Origin: CAWJFP01 sp963842155
GTDB lineage: Bacteria; Pseudomonadota; Alphaproteobacteria; JACZXZ01
DNA length: 64,000 nt
Direction of reading: 5' to 3'
Assembly (NCBI GenBank): GCA_963842155.1
Contig: CAWJFP010000004.1
Coordinates: 62,001-126,000, forward strand
The notes below the pieces were generated by a model, which saw only the letters and a program-made list of their open reading frames with translations, made no database searches and had not been told where the DNA came from. Of this stretch, positions 9,141-17,107 are shown piece by piece. Every line of letters starts with the position of its first letter. Within the stretch, counting starts at the first letter, position 1. The position numbers and the translations under genes are program-made.

Positions 9141-9863
9141 ATGTCGAAGACCGAGCGGGTGAACGAGTTGGGTCAGCCGATCGGCTTTCCGCTGCCGGGC
9201 TGGACGGCGCGGCCGCGCCCGCCCGCGACGGCGATGGAAGGCCGCTATTGCCGGATCGAGCGGCTCGATCCCGCGCGCCATGCCGAGGCGCTGCATCAGG
9301 CGAACCTGGCCGACCGCGAAGGGCGCAACTGGACCTATCTCCCCTACGGCCCGTTCGCTGACCTTGAGCATTATCGCGCCTGGGCCGAAGCGGCCGCCGA
9401 GGGCGAGGATCCGCTGTTCCATGCCATCCTCGATGCCGGAAATGGCAAAGCGGCGGGCGTCGCGAGCTATTTGCGCATCGACCCGGCCATCGGCGTCATC
9501 GAGGTCGGCCACATCAACTTCTCGCCATTGCTGCAGCGCACCGCGGCGGCGACCGAGGCGATGTTCCTCATGATGCGGCGCGTCTTCGACGAGCTGAGCT
9601 ATCGCCGCTACGAATGGAAATGCGACGCCTTGAACGCGCCGTCGCGCCGCGCGGCCGAGCGGCTCGGCTTCCGCTTCGAGGGCATCTTCCGCCAGGCCAC
9701 GATCTACAAAGGGCGCAACCGCGACACAGCCTGGTACGCCATCATCGACCGCGATTGGCCGCGTATCAGGGAGGCCTTCGAGCGCTGGCTCAGGCCCTCG
9801 AACTTCGACGGCGAGGGGCGTCAGCGGCAAGGCCTCGCGGCTCACGCGCCACCGGACGCCTGA
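9141..9863 (+). CDS. GNAT family N-acetyltransferase (RimJ/RimL-like)
   Basis: A 240-residue single-domain protein with the GNAT fold: strand IGVIEVGHINFSP, then AATEAMFLMMRRVFDELSYRRYEWKCDALNAPSRRAAERLGFRFEGIFRQ, which is the RimJ/RimL-type acetyl-CoA-binding and C-terminal pattern. The N-terminal about 25 residues (NELGQPIGFPLPGW) are typical of this subgroup. It probably acetylates a small amine or a protein N-terminus; the target is unknown. It lies 68 nt after the demethylase gene on the same strand and may be cotranscribed. Confidence 0.82.
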   Translation: MSKTERVNELGQPIGFPLPGWTARPRPPATAMEGRYCRIERLDPARHAEALHQANLADREGRNWTYLPYGPFADLEHYRAWAEAAAEGEDPLFHAILDAGNGKAAGVASYLRIDPAIGVIEVGHINFSPLLQRTAAATEAMFLMMRRVFDELSYRRYEWKCDALNAPSRRAAERLGFRFEGIFRQATIYKGRNRDTAWYAIIDRDWPRIREAFERWLRPSNFDGEGRQRQGLAAHAPPDA

Positions 9864-9868
9864 TCGGG

Positions 9869-11491
9869 CTAAAGCTTGCCGAGAACCGCCTCCGCCGCGA
9901 CGAAGCCCCATGTCATGCAGGGCCCCAGAGTGGTCCCTGCTCCCACCGCCCGGGTGCCGATCGGGTTGGCCATCGCATTGCCGGCGCAGAACAACCCCTC
10001 GATGACGCTGTCGTCCCCTCGCAGCGCCCGGGCCTTGTCGTTGGTCCGCACCCCGCCTTTCGTGCCCAGGGTCGAGCGGTTGACGGACATGGCGTAGAAG
10101 GGCGGCTTTTCGATCTTGCCGAAAGCCGTGCCGCCCTGCCCGACCTTGTAGCGCTCCCAGACGCTCTCGCCGCGCCGAAAATCCTCGTCGCGCCCGGCAT
10201 CGCAAAAGCCGTTGAAGCGGTCGACCGTCGCTTTGAGGCTTGCGGCGGGGATGCCGATCCGCTGGGCGACCTCTTCGAGCGAGTCTGCCTGGACGATCCA
10301 GTCCTTCGCCTGCGAGGCATACCAGCGGAACAGTCCGGCATGTTGCATATAACGGCAGTCCGCTACCAGATGGGCCGGCAGGTGCAACGGCTCTCCCGTG
10401 GTCGGATCGCGCCGGTCCAGGGCCTCGCCTAGGTTATAGGAAAATTCGCTGACGAAGCGGCGGCCGTGGCGATCGACGACGATGGCGTGCGCCGCGGCTT
10501 GGAACGTGGCTGGGAGGCCGGACGGTTTCCCTTGATAGGTCGCCGGCAGCAGCGGGTAGATATTGGCTTGATCCATGCGCTCGAGCCGCGCACCGACGGC
10601 CTGCGCCATGAGCTGACCGTCGCCTTCGTTGCTGCGCGGGCTGCCGATCCGCTCGAACGAGCCGCCGAAGTGGCGAGCCACGAGCTCGGAGTGCCATTCG
10701 AACCCGCCGCTGGCGAGCAAGACGCCCCGGCGCGCCCGGATCGTCAACGGCGCGTTGCCTCGCAGGGCCGCAGCACCACTTACCCGGCCACTGCGGTCAT
10801 CGACGATCAAGCTCGTGGCGCGGGTCGCGAGCATCAGCCGACAGGACCGGTCGAGGCACGCTTTCAACAGCCCGACCACGAGCGCGGTGCCCTGGCCCGC
10901 GGAGTCGGAGATCAGGCGCTGCGCCAGGGTCGGGAGCAGGCGAAGGCCGGTCCGCACCGGGTGATGATAGGGGTCCAGCCCGATCATCTCCTGATAGGTC
11001 AGGATATGCGGAAGCGTCGATCGGCGAACCTTCTGGGCATAGGACCCCAGGATCCGCCGGCTCAGGGGACGCGGCGAGACCATTCGGCCGATCTCCTTAC
11101 CGCCCGGCGATTCCGCCATCGGATCGGGTTCATCGGTCAAGGCGAAGCGCAACAGACTTTTGCTCTCGACAAACTCGAGCATCGCAGGAGCGGCGGAGAC
11201 AAACCTTCGCCAAAGCAGGTCCTCGCTATTGTGCCACCCCGCGGGCGCGGTTGCCCTGAGATAGTCGAGTGCCTCCTCTGGGCTGTCCCGGTAGCCGGCC
11301 GCGCGAGCGTGATGGTTGGCCGGGATCCAGATGCCGCCGCCCGACATGGCGCTAGCACCCCCGGCAAGTTCGGCCTTCTCGATGATGGTAACGCTCGCGC
11401 CGCCGGATGACGCCCGCAGCGCCGCGGTCAGCGCCGCGCAGCCCGACCCGATCACCAGAAAATCGGTATCGAATTGTTGCGAGTCGGTCAT
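9869..11491 (-). CDS. FAD-dependent dehydrogenase, 3-ketosteroid-delta1-dehydrogenase / fumarate reductase flavoprotein-like
   Basis: A 540-residue FAD_binding_2 protein. The N-terminus has the dinucleotide motif VIGSGCAALTAALRA and GGASAMSGGGIWIP. The C-terminus has the covalent-type/cofactor-closing pattern GLFCAGNAMANPIGTRAVGAGTTLGP found in ketosteroid dehydrogenases. Active-site-like residues NRSTLGTKGG precede it. No signal peptide is seen. These enzymes remove hydrogens next to a carbonyl. The substrate is unknown; no steroid genes are nearby. It follows the first DUF1989 gene by 36 nt on the same strand and is probably in its operon. Confidence 0.82.
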   Translation of the reverse strand: MTDSQQFDTDFLVIGSGCAALTAALRASSGGASVTIIEKAELAGGASAMSGGGIWIPANHHARAAGYRDSPEEALDYLRATAPAGWHNSEDLLWRRFVSAAPAMLEFVESKSLLRFALTDEPDPMAESPGGKEIGRMVSPRPLSRRILGSYAQKVRRSTLPHILTYQEMIGLDPYHHPVRTGLRLLPTLAQRLISDSAGQGTALVVGLLKACLDRSCRLMLATRATSLIVDDRSGRVSGAAALRGNAPLTIRARRGVLLASGGFEWHSELVARHFGGSFERIGSPRSNEGDGQLMAQAVGARLERMDQANIYPLLPATYQGKPSGLPATFQAAAHAIVVDRHGRRFVSEFSYNLGEALDRRDPTTGEPLHLPAHLVADCRYMQHAGLFRWYASQAKDWIVQADSLEEVAQRIGIPAASLKATVDRFNGFCDAGRDEDFRRGESVWERYKVGQGGTAFGKIEKPPFYAMSVNRSTLGTKGGVRTNDKARALRGDDSVIEGLFCAGNAMANPIGTRAVGAGTTLGPCMTWGFVAAEAVLGKL

Positions 11492-11527
11492 CCTCCGGCT
11501 ATCGCAACCTTTTCGCGCAGGATCGGC

Positions 11528-12133
11528 TCAGCTCTCGATCCGGAAAAAGGCGTCGGTCGGACGGCACGCCGCACCGTTGATCGGAACGATGTCCTGGGGG
11601 CAGGCGGAGAAGGCAATCACGCAATCCATCTCCGCGCGGAGCACGACCCGGTCGCCCGGTCGCGAAACCGCCGGCTCGAAACTCAAGCTGTTGTCGGGCT
11701 TGATGGGAATGTTCATGAAGAGATTCAACGGGCTCGGCGTCTCGGGTGGTGCCATGCCCAACTCGGCGAGGCCTGCCGCCAGATTGTCCGCGCAATTGTC
11801 GTGATACTCCTTGCAGCCGAGAAGCTCATAACGGTAACGATCGCAGGCCGCCATCATGGTGTCGTGAATGCCGGGCGAGCTATCCTCGACAAGCGTGAGG
11901 ATCGGCCGACGGTGGTTGGTGAGAAACTTGTCGCCGATTTTCGGGATGACATGGAGCGTATGCGCGCGCGTATGCTCCATCGACATGAACTCGCGCAGGT
12001 CCGCCCGATTGAACGCCCAGGTGTCGACCACCTGGCTGCCGTGGGTATTGATCACGGCTACGCGCTGGCCGGCCTTGAGAACGGCCGCCTTGCCTTTGCG
12101 CGCCGGTATCGTGATGAGGTCGCCTCCGGCCAT
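11528..12133 (-). CDS. DUF1989 / urea carboxylase-associated family protein, copy 1
   Basis: A 201-residue cytoplasmic protein of the DUF1989 family, recognised by VINTHGSQVVDTWAF near residue 30, HTRAHTLHVIPKIGDKF, the acidic EDSSPGIHDTM, the Cys/His segment KEYHDNCADN and NLFMNIPI. The start has a good ribosome site (GGAGG about 7 nt before ATG). Members accompany urea carboxylase or amidolyase genes and have no settled biochemical role as far as I know; no urea carboxylase is in this window. It is divergent from the iron-dependent alcohol dehydrogenase gene across an AT-rich region. A second, different copy lies at 16199-16828. Confidence 0.82.
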   Translation of the reverse strand: MAGGDLITIPARKGKAAVLKAGQRVAVINTHGSQVVDTWAFNRADLREFMSMEHTRAHTLHVIPKIGDKFLTNHRRPILTLVEDSSPGIHDTMMAACDRYRYELLGCKEYHDNCADNLAAGLAELGMAPPETPSPLNLFMNIPIKPDNSLSFEPAVSRPGDRVVLRAEMDCVIAFSACPQDIVPINGAACRPTDAFFRIES

Positions 12134-12181
12134 CTGTTCCTCCCTCCATGTTCCCGGATGAACCGGGTTTTTGAGCCATAC

Positions 12182-12222
12182 GCATCGAGCGATGCTTCGG
12201 ACTCATAATCAAATTCATGATT
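12182..12222. promoter_or_regulatory. AT-rich divergent control region with two palindromes
   Basis: GCATCG-AG-CGATGC at 12182-12195 is a perfect inverted repeat. AATCA at 12207-12211 and TGATT at 12218-12222 form a second one around AATTCA. The stretch to about 12240 is far richer in A/T than its surroundings and lies between the divergent DUF1989 and alcohol dehydrogenase genes. A regulator binding here would control both arms of the cluster (inference). No regulator gene is in the cluster. Confidence 0.4.
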
Positions 12223-12261
12223 TTGGTCTATAAATTTGGTTTCGCGTCGAAGGTTTGTGGT

Positions 12262-12312
12262 CCCGGTAAGGAAGACGACGTTGCAGTGCGCTCGACAGCG
12301 ATCGGCGGCGCG
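12262..12312 (+). pseudogene. Remnant of the 5' end of a LigB-like dioxygenase gene
   Basis: From a GTG at 12286 the bases at 12287-12312 match 15045-15070, the start of the ring-cleavage dioxygenase gene, with one mismatch in 26. The similarity includes the AAGGAA-type ribosome site upstream. The frame continues for about 47 codons with no dioxygenase likeness (AVRSTAIGGAWRH against VRSTVIGGAMLPH). It is therefore a copied or left-over leader and start of that gene, now followed by the alcohol dehydrogenase. Confidence 0.6.
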
Positions 12313-12410
12313 TGGCGTCATGGCTTTTTTGCCCGGCATGCCGTAGCTTTCAGTCTTCTTCGCCGATCCAAAGGGGGTGGCCGAGGAATGCTTGAGGGCG
12401 GGATAGGGCG

Positions 12411-13611
12411 ATGGCGCAGTCGCTGACCGGCAACTGGAACTATCCGACCACGATCCGCTTCGGTGCCGGCCGTCTGCGCGAATTGCCGGAGGTACTGCGC
12501 ACGAGCGGGATTGCGCGTCCGCTGCTCGTGACCGACCGCTTTCTCGCCGCGCAAGATATGGTGGAAGGGGCAATTTCCCTGTGCGCTGCGGAAGGGTCGA
12601 AGATCGAGGTCTTCTCGGAAATCGCCAGCGACCCATCCGCAGGCATAATCGCCAAAGCCGCGGACCGATTCCGCGCGGGCGGACATGACGGGGTGATCGC
12701 CTTCGGCGGAGGCAGCGCCCTGGACGCGGGAAAGGCGATCGCTTTCATCGCGCGCCAGACGCGCCCGCTCTTCGATTTCGAAGACGTCGGAGACAATTGG
12801 AAGCGGGCGGATGTCTCGGCCATCGCGCCCGTAATCGCCATACCGACGACGGCGGGCACCGGCTCCGAAGTGGGACGGGCCAGCGTCATCAAGGACGAAG
12901 CGGCGCGGGTCAAACGGATCGTGTTTCATCCGCTGATGTTGCCGCGAGTGGTCATCGCAGACCCGGAATTGACGGTGGGGATGCCCGCCCAATTGACCGC
13001 AGCCGTCGGGATGGATGCGCTGTCGCACAATGTCGAGGCGTTCTTCGCCACGCCATATCATCCGTTGGCGCGCGGCATCGCGCTCGAAGGGATCCGCCTT
13101 ATCAAGGAATGGCTGCCGGTGGCGATGCGGGAGCCGGGCAATATCGCGGCGCGCAGCCACATGCTGGCCGCCTCGGAGGCCGGCGCTACGGCATTTCAGC
13201 GCGGTCTCGGCGGCATGCACGCGCTCGCCCATCCGCTGGGTGCGGTCTATGGCAAGCATCATGGCTTGCTGAACGCCGTGCTCATGCCCTATGTGCTGGC
13301 GGCGAACGCACCGTCCATCGGCGAGGGCGCGGCACTGCTCGCCTGCGTGCTCGGCGCAGGCGAGCGCGCGGAAGATTTCTTCGCCTGGGTGCTTGCGCTG
13401 CGCGAAGCAGATCGGCATCCCCCATACGCTTTCCGACATCGGCATCCCGTCCTCGGAGACGGAGATGATCGCCGACATGGCGGCCCATGATCCCTCCGGC
13501 GAAACCAACCCGGTTCCGCTTTCGGCCGCCGACTACGAGCGGATATTGAAGGCCGCGCTGCACGGCGATCTCCCAGACTGGATTATCGCTGGAGCGCGGC
13601 ATGTGGCCTGA
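12411..13611 (+). CDS. Iron-containing alcohol dehydrogenase (Fe-ADH), with a single-base frameshift
   Basis: The first frame (12411 to about 13408) gives the Fe-ADH N-domain (FGAGRLRELPEVLRT), the nucleotide-binding GGGSALDAGKAIAF, TTAGTGSEVG, DPELTVG and the metal site GMDALSHNVEAF plus HALAHPLGAVYGKHHG. Near 13407-13411 the family sequence moves to another frame (KQIGIPHTLSDIGI to the stop at 13611). One extra base explains it; without it the protein would be 399 residues, normal for the family. Members oxidise alcohols or reduce aldehydes, and maleylacetate reductases belong here too. It overlaps the next gene by 11 nt. Either a sequencing error or a real lesion. Confidence 0.75.
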
Positions 13612-14972
13612 GACGCAGGTCACGTCGGCCGCGGATGCGCGTGCGTTGCTCGCCAGCGGCGCTATCAAATACGTCAAGCTGGGCCTGTTCGACATCGACG
13701 GCATTTTCCGCGGCAAATACATCTCACGGGAGAAATTTCTCTCGGCGCTCGAGTCCGGCCTTGGCTTTTGCGACGTCGTCCTGGGCTGGGACTCCAACGA
13801 CCAGCTCTATGACAGCGGACGCTATACGGGGTGGCATACGGGTTATCCCGATGCGCCGGTGCGTGTGGTTCCGGAAAGCGCGCGTTCGCTCCCCTTCGAG
13901 GACGGCGCCGTCCTGTTTCTCTGCGAATTCGACGGCGAGGCCGCGGAGATCTGCCCGCGCCGGCTGCTCAAGCGCGTGCTTGCCTATGGCGAGGAGCTCG
14001 GATTTCGCGCCAAGGTCGGCTTCGAGTTCGAGTTCTTCCTGTTCGACGAGACGCCGGAGTCTGTCCGCGCCAAGGACTATCGCGGGCTGAAGCCGCTCAC
14101 GCCCGGCAATTTCGGCTATTCCATGTTGCGCAACTCCGTTCATGCCGATTTCTACCACGAGATGCTCGACAGCTTCGCGGCGATGCGCATTCCGATCGAA
14201 GGCCTGCACACCGAAACGGGGCCCGGCGTGATGGAGGCGGCGCTCGATGCCGAGCAGGGGCTCGAAGCTGCCGATCGCGCCGCGTTGTTCAAGACCTTCA
14301 CCAAGGTGCTCGCGCAGCGGCGCGGCTGGATGGCCACATTCATGGCCCGCTGGTCGGAGTCCCATGCGGGACAATCCGGCCATATCCACGTCTCTCTCAC
14401 GGACCAGGCCGGTAAATCGCGATTCTATTCGCCGGACGACTCCGAACGGAATCTCCGAGGTCATGCGCTGGTTTATCGGCGGACAGCAGCGGCTGATGCC
14501 CCACTTGCTGGCGATGGTGGCCGGGACCGTCAATAGCTTCACGCGGCTCGTGCCGGGCTTCTGGGCGCCGACGCATGCGACCTGGGGTATCGACAACCGC
14601 ACCTGCGCTCTGCGCGCCATCAAGGGTGGCGCCAAGAGCCAGCGCGTCGAATATCGCGTGGCGGCCGCCGACATCAATCCCTATATCGCGTTGGCGGCGG
14701 CGCTGGGATCGGGTTTCTGGGGCGTCGCGAACAGAATCGAGCCGACCGTCGCCGTCATCGGCAACGCCTACAAGCAGGTCCATCCGGCCGAGTTGGCGTT
14801 CCCCGAAACTTTGCCCGAGGCGGCACGGCGCCTGACTGCCTCGCCGCAGGCCCGGGAACTTTTCGGCGAGGCCTTCGTCGAGCATTTTGCGCAATCGCGC
14901 ATTTGGGAAGACCGGCAGTTCCGCAAGAGCGTCACCGACTGGGAGCTTGCCCGCTATTTCGAAATCATCTGA
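13601..14972 (+). CDS. Glutamine synthetase-like ligase (GlnA catalytic fold), with a single-base frameshift
   Basis: The frame from ATG 13601 covers the beta-grasp N-domain (KYVKLGLFDIDGIFRGKYIS) and the catalytic core FEFEFFLFDET, LHTETGPGVMEAAL and GHIHVSLTD. Around 14438-14443 the family sequence moves by one base and continues as ISEVMRWFIGGQQRL, NSFTRLVPGFWAP, ADINPYIALAA to the stop at 14972. Corrected length is 456 residues. It lacks the adenylylation-loop pattern of housekeeping GlnA, and it resembles the gamma-glutamyl ligases that tag amines (PuuA, GlnT, aniline type). It probably glutamylates an amine in the pathway of the neighbouring genes (inference). Confidence 0.75.
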
Positions 14973-15043
14973 CCGGCCGGTCGAGCCATGTTGGACGCCG
15001 TCCGCATCCTCGTCATTGACGGTATAAGGAAGGAGACGGTGCT

Positions 15044-16105
15044 GTGCGCTCGACAGTGATCGGCGGCGCGATGCTGCCCCATGCCCCGCAATTCTTCACC
15101 ATGCCCGAGACCGAGGATGGCAAAACGGTCGAGCGCGTGCGCGAGATCGCCGCCGATATCGGCGCGAAGCTCCGGGCTCTGAAGCCCGATCTGTGGGTCC
15201 TGTTCTCGAATGACCATGCCGAGCAGTTCTTCCACAACGTGGCGCCGCCCTTCACCGTCCATGTCGGCGGCGAGGCCGACGGGGAATTCGCCGGCCGGAA
15301 ATTCCACTGGAAGATCCCGAGCGAGATCGGCTTCGAGCTGGTGCGCGATCTCTACCGACAGGGCTTCGATCCGGCCTTCACCAGCACGGCGAAAATCGAC
15401 TATGCGATGGGCATCCCGCTGACCCATCTGGGCCACACCGAGCCGGTGCTGCCGATCTATGTGAATGCCTACCTGCCGCCGCAGCCGACGATCGAGCGCT
15501 GCTACGCCTTCGGCCAGGCCGTGGCGCGCGCCGTCGCCGGCATGGGGCTCCGGACCGTCGTCATGGCCAGCGGCGGCATGTCGCATTTTCCGGGCACCGA
15601 TCGCTATAGCAATCCGGAGCTCGCCTGGGACAACGAGGTTCTCGCCAAGCTCGCTGCCGGCCATCTCAAATCCCTGGCCGGTTACAGCGAGGCCGAACTC
15701 GACGAGACCGGCAACATCGAGCTGCGCTGCTGGGCCTGTGCCGCCGGCGCACTGGGCGAACGCAAGCCGGATTTCGTGTCGATGGATCCGAGCTGGCATC
15801 ACAACTACGCGACGCTCGCCTGGTTCGACGGCGAGGAAGCGAGGCAGGCGCCGCACTACCCCTCGATCAAGCCGGAACTCGTCGAGCTGACGGCCGCGCT
15901 GCACGAGCTTGCCCATGGCGAGCGGGCTCGCGCCGCCTATATCGCCGATCCCGCAGCCTATGCCGATCGCTACAAGCTCGAGCCGGGGCAGCGGGCTGCG
16001 CTGGTTGCGCTGGACGTGCCGGCGATCATCGCGATGGGCGCTCACCCGCTGGTGCCCTTTCTTGCGAACATGCAAGTGCAGCGGCAACGCGGACCCGGGC
16101 GCTAA
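15044..16105 (+). CDS. Class III extradiol ring-cleavage dioxygenase, fused LigB-LigA type
   Basis: The GTG start is preceded by AAGGAGA. Residues about 1-270 are the LigB catalytic domain, with iron-ligand candidates His13 (MLPHAPQ) and His58 (SNDHAEQF) and the conserved GGMSHFPGT. Residues about 285-353 (YADRYKLEPGQRAALVALD, MGAHPLVPFLANMQ) match the small LigA subunit, so both subunits of the protocatechuate 4,5-dioxygenase type are in one chain, as in gallate-type dioxygenases. The family opens catechol-like rings next to the hydroxyls using Fe(II) and O2. It follows the ligase gene by 71 nt. The substrate is unknown. Confidence 0.82.
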   Translation: MRSTVIGGAMLPHAPQFFTMPETEDGKTVERVREIAADIGAKLRALKPDLWVLFSNDHAEQFFHNVAPPFTVHVGGEADGEFAGRKFHWKIPSEIGFELVRDLYRQGFDPAFTSTAKIDYAMGIPLTHLGHTEPVLPIYVNAYLPPQPTIERCYAFGQAVARAVAGMGLRTVVMASGGMSHFPGTDRYSNPELAWDNEVLAKLAAGHLKSLAGYSEAELDETGNIELRCWACAAGALGERKPDFVSMDPSWHHNYATLAWFDGEEARQAPHYPSIKPELVELTAALHELAHGERARAAYIADPAAYADRYKLEPGQRAALVALDVPAIIAMGAHPLVPFLANMQVQRQRGPGR

Positions 16106-16198
16106 GGGTCTTTTCGAATAACGAACGCCACATACGCACGAGGTTTCGGAGGGAAATGGGTCTACAGGCCCGCGAGCCGCGTACGAGGCGCTTTCGAC

Positions 16199-16828
16199 TC
16201 AGGTATCGTAGATTTGCACGCGCAGCGGCCGTCCCATCGACGGGCAGGCGCTGAGCCCGCAGAGAGTATCCATGCGCGCGACGAAATCGACATAGTCGCC
16301 CGGCTTGCTGCGGCCGTCGACCAGCTTGAACGTGTAATTTGCGAAATCGTAGTCGAGGGTCTGAAAAAGATTGAGCGGCTCGGGGATGTTTTCCGGCTCG
16401 ATCGCCCACGGCCGAAGCGCCTTTTGCAACACCTCGTAGCAGCCGAAGGATGGCACGCCGAGGGGACCCCCTACCTGCATGGCGCCTGGCTTGAAGCCGT
16501 GGTAGGCGCGGTCCTTGTAGTTGGCGAACACCCAGGCACTGCACATGCCGTATTGCAGATCATGGATGCCATAGGTGTCCTCGACGATCGTCATGAGGAC
16601 GTTGTTCTCGCGCGTATAAAGGTGGTGGCCTGTGCTGAGCAGGAGTCGGCCCTGATTGCATTTCGTGCGCGCCTGGCTGAAGCGCTCGCGGAGATTGTTC
16701 GCATTGAAACAGACGAAATCGCCGATCGCGCCTCCCTCGATCTCGGTGACGCGGATATGCTGGCCTTGCTTGACGACCCAGGCTCCACCGCCCCGCCCCG
16801 GCAGGACGACGTCGGTGACGAGCTTCAT
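16199..16828 (-). CDS. DUF1989 / urea carboxylase-associated family protein, copy 2
   Basis: A 209-residue DUF1989 member, with the same landmarks as copy 1 (GGAIGDFVCFNANNLRE, FSQARTKCNQGRLLLSTGHHLYTR, EDTYGIHDLQYGMCS, NLFQTLDYD, DTLCGLSACPS) but clearly diverged from it. The start has GGGGGA upstream. It is convergent with the dioxygenase gene and transcribed away from the tRNA. The two copies bracket the Fe-ADH, ligase and dioxygenase genes, which suggests one pathway, possibly with the two proteins acting as a pair as in urea carboxylase loci. Confidence 0.8.
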   Translation of the reverse strand: MKLVTDVVLPGRGGGAWVVKQGQHIRVTEIEGGAIGDFVCFNANNLRERFSQARTKCNQGRLLLSTGHHLYTRENNVLMTIVEDTYGIHDLQYGMCSAWVFANYKDRAYHGFKPGAMQVGGPLGVPSFGCYEVLQKALRPWAIEPENIPEPLNLFQTLDYDFANYTFKLVDGRSKPGDYVDFVARMDTLCGLSACPSMGRPLRVQIYDT

Positions 16829-16943
16829 CGCCGAGGTTCCCCCTTTGCTTGCCGCCCACGCCGACCTCGTTCATCGATGATCCTCCCATGTGTTTACTGG
16901 ACGCGACCGCGAGATATCGGTTTTATCTAATTCATTGAAATAC

Positions 16944-17020
16944 TGGCGCGCCCGGCGAGATTCGAACTCACGACCTTTGCCTCCGGAGGGCAACGCTCTA
17001 TCCAGCTGAGCTACGGGCGC
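16944..17020 (-). tRNA. tRNA-Arg (anticodon CCG)
   Basis: The 77-nt minus-strand gene folds as a cloverleaf. The acceptor stem is GCGCCCG with CGGGCGC, the discriminator is G, and the CCA end is encoded. The D-arm has AGCTCAGCTGGATAGAGC, the anticodon stem TTGCC/GGCAA closes the 7-nt loop CTCCGGA with anticodon CCG, and the T-loop is GTTCGAATC. It reads CGG arginine codons. The catabolic cluster lies next to it, a position where integrated DNA often sits, but no integrase or attachment repeat was seen. Confidence 0.95.
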
Positions 17021-17107
17021 CCCGGGGTGGGATGGAAGTCCTGTTTACTGCAAAGCAGGCGGAAATGCAAAGCCGCTGCCTGCACCTCGCCTGCGCCGCG
17101 CCCGCGC

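Noticed and set aside
16944..17020. tRNA-Arg as the attachment site of an integrated element carrying the catabolic cluster
   Set aside because: No integrase and no repeat of the tRNA 3' end were found within the window.
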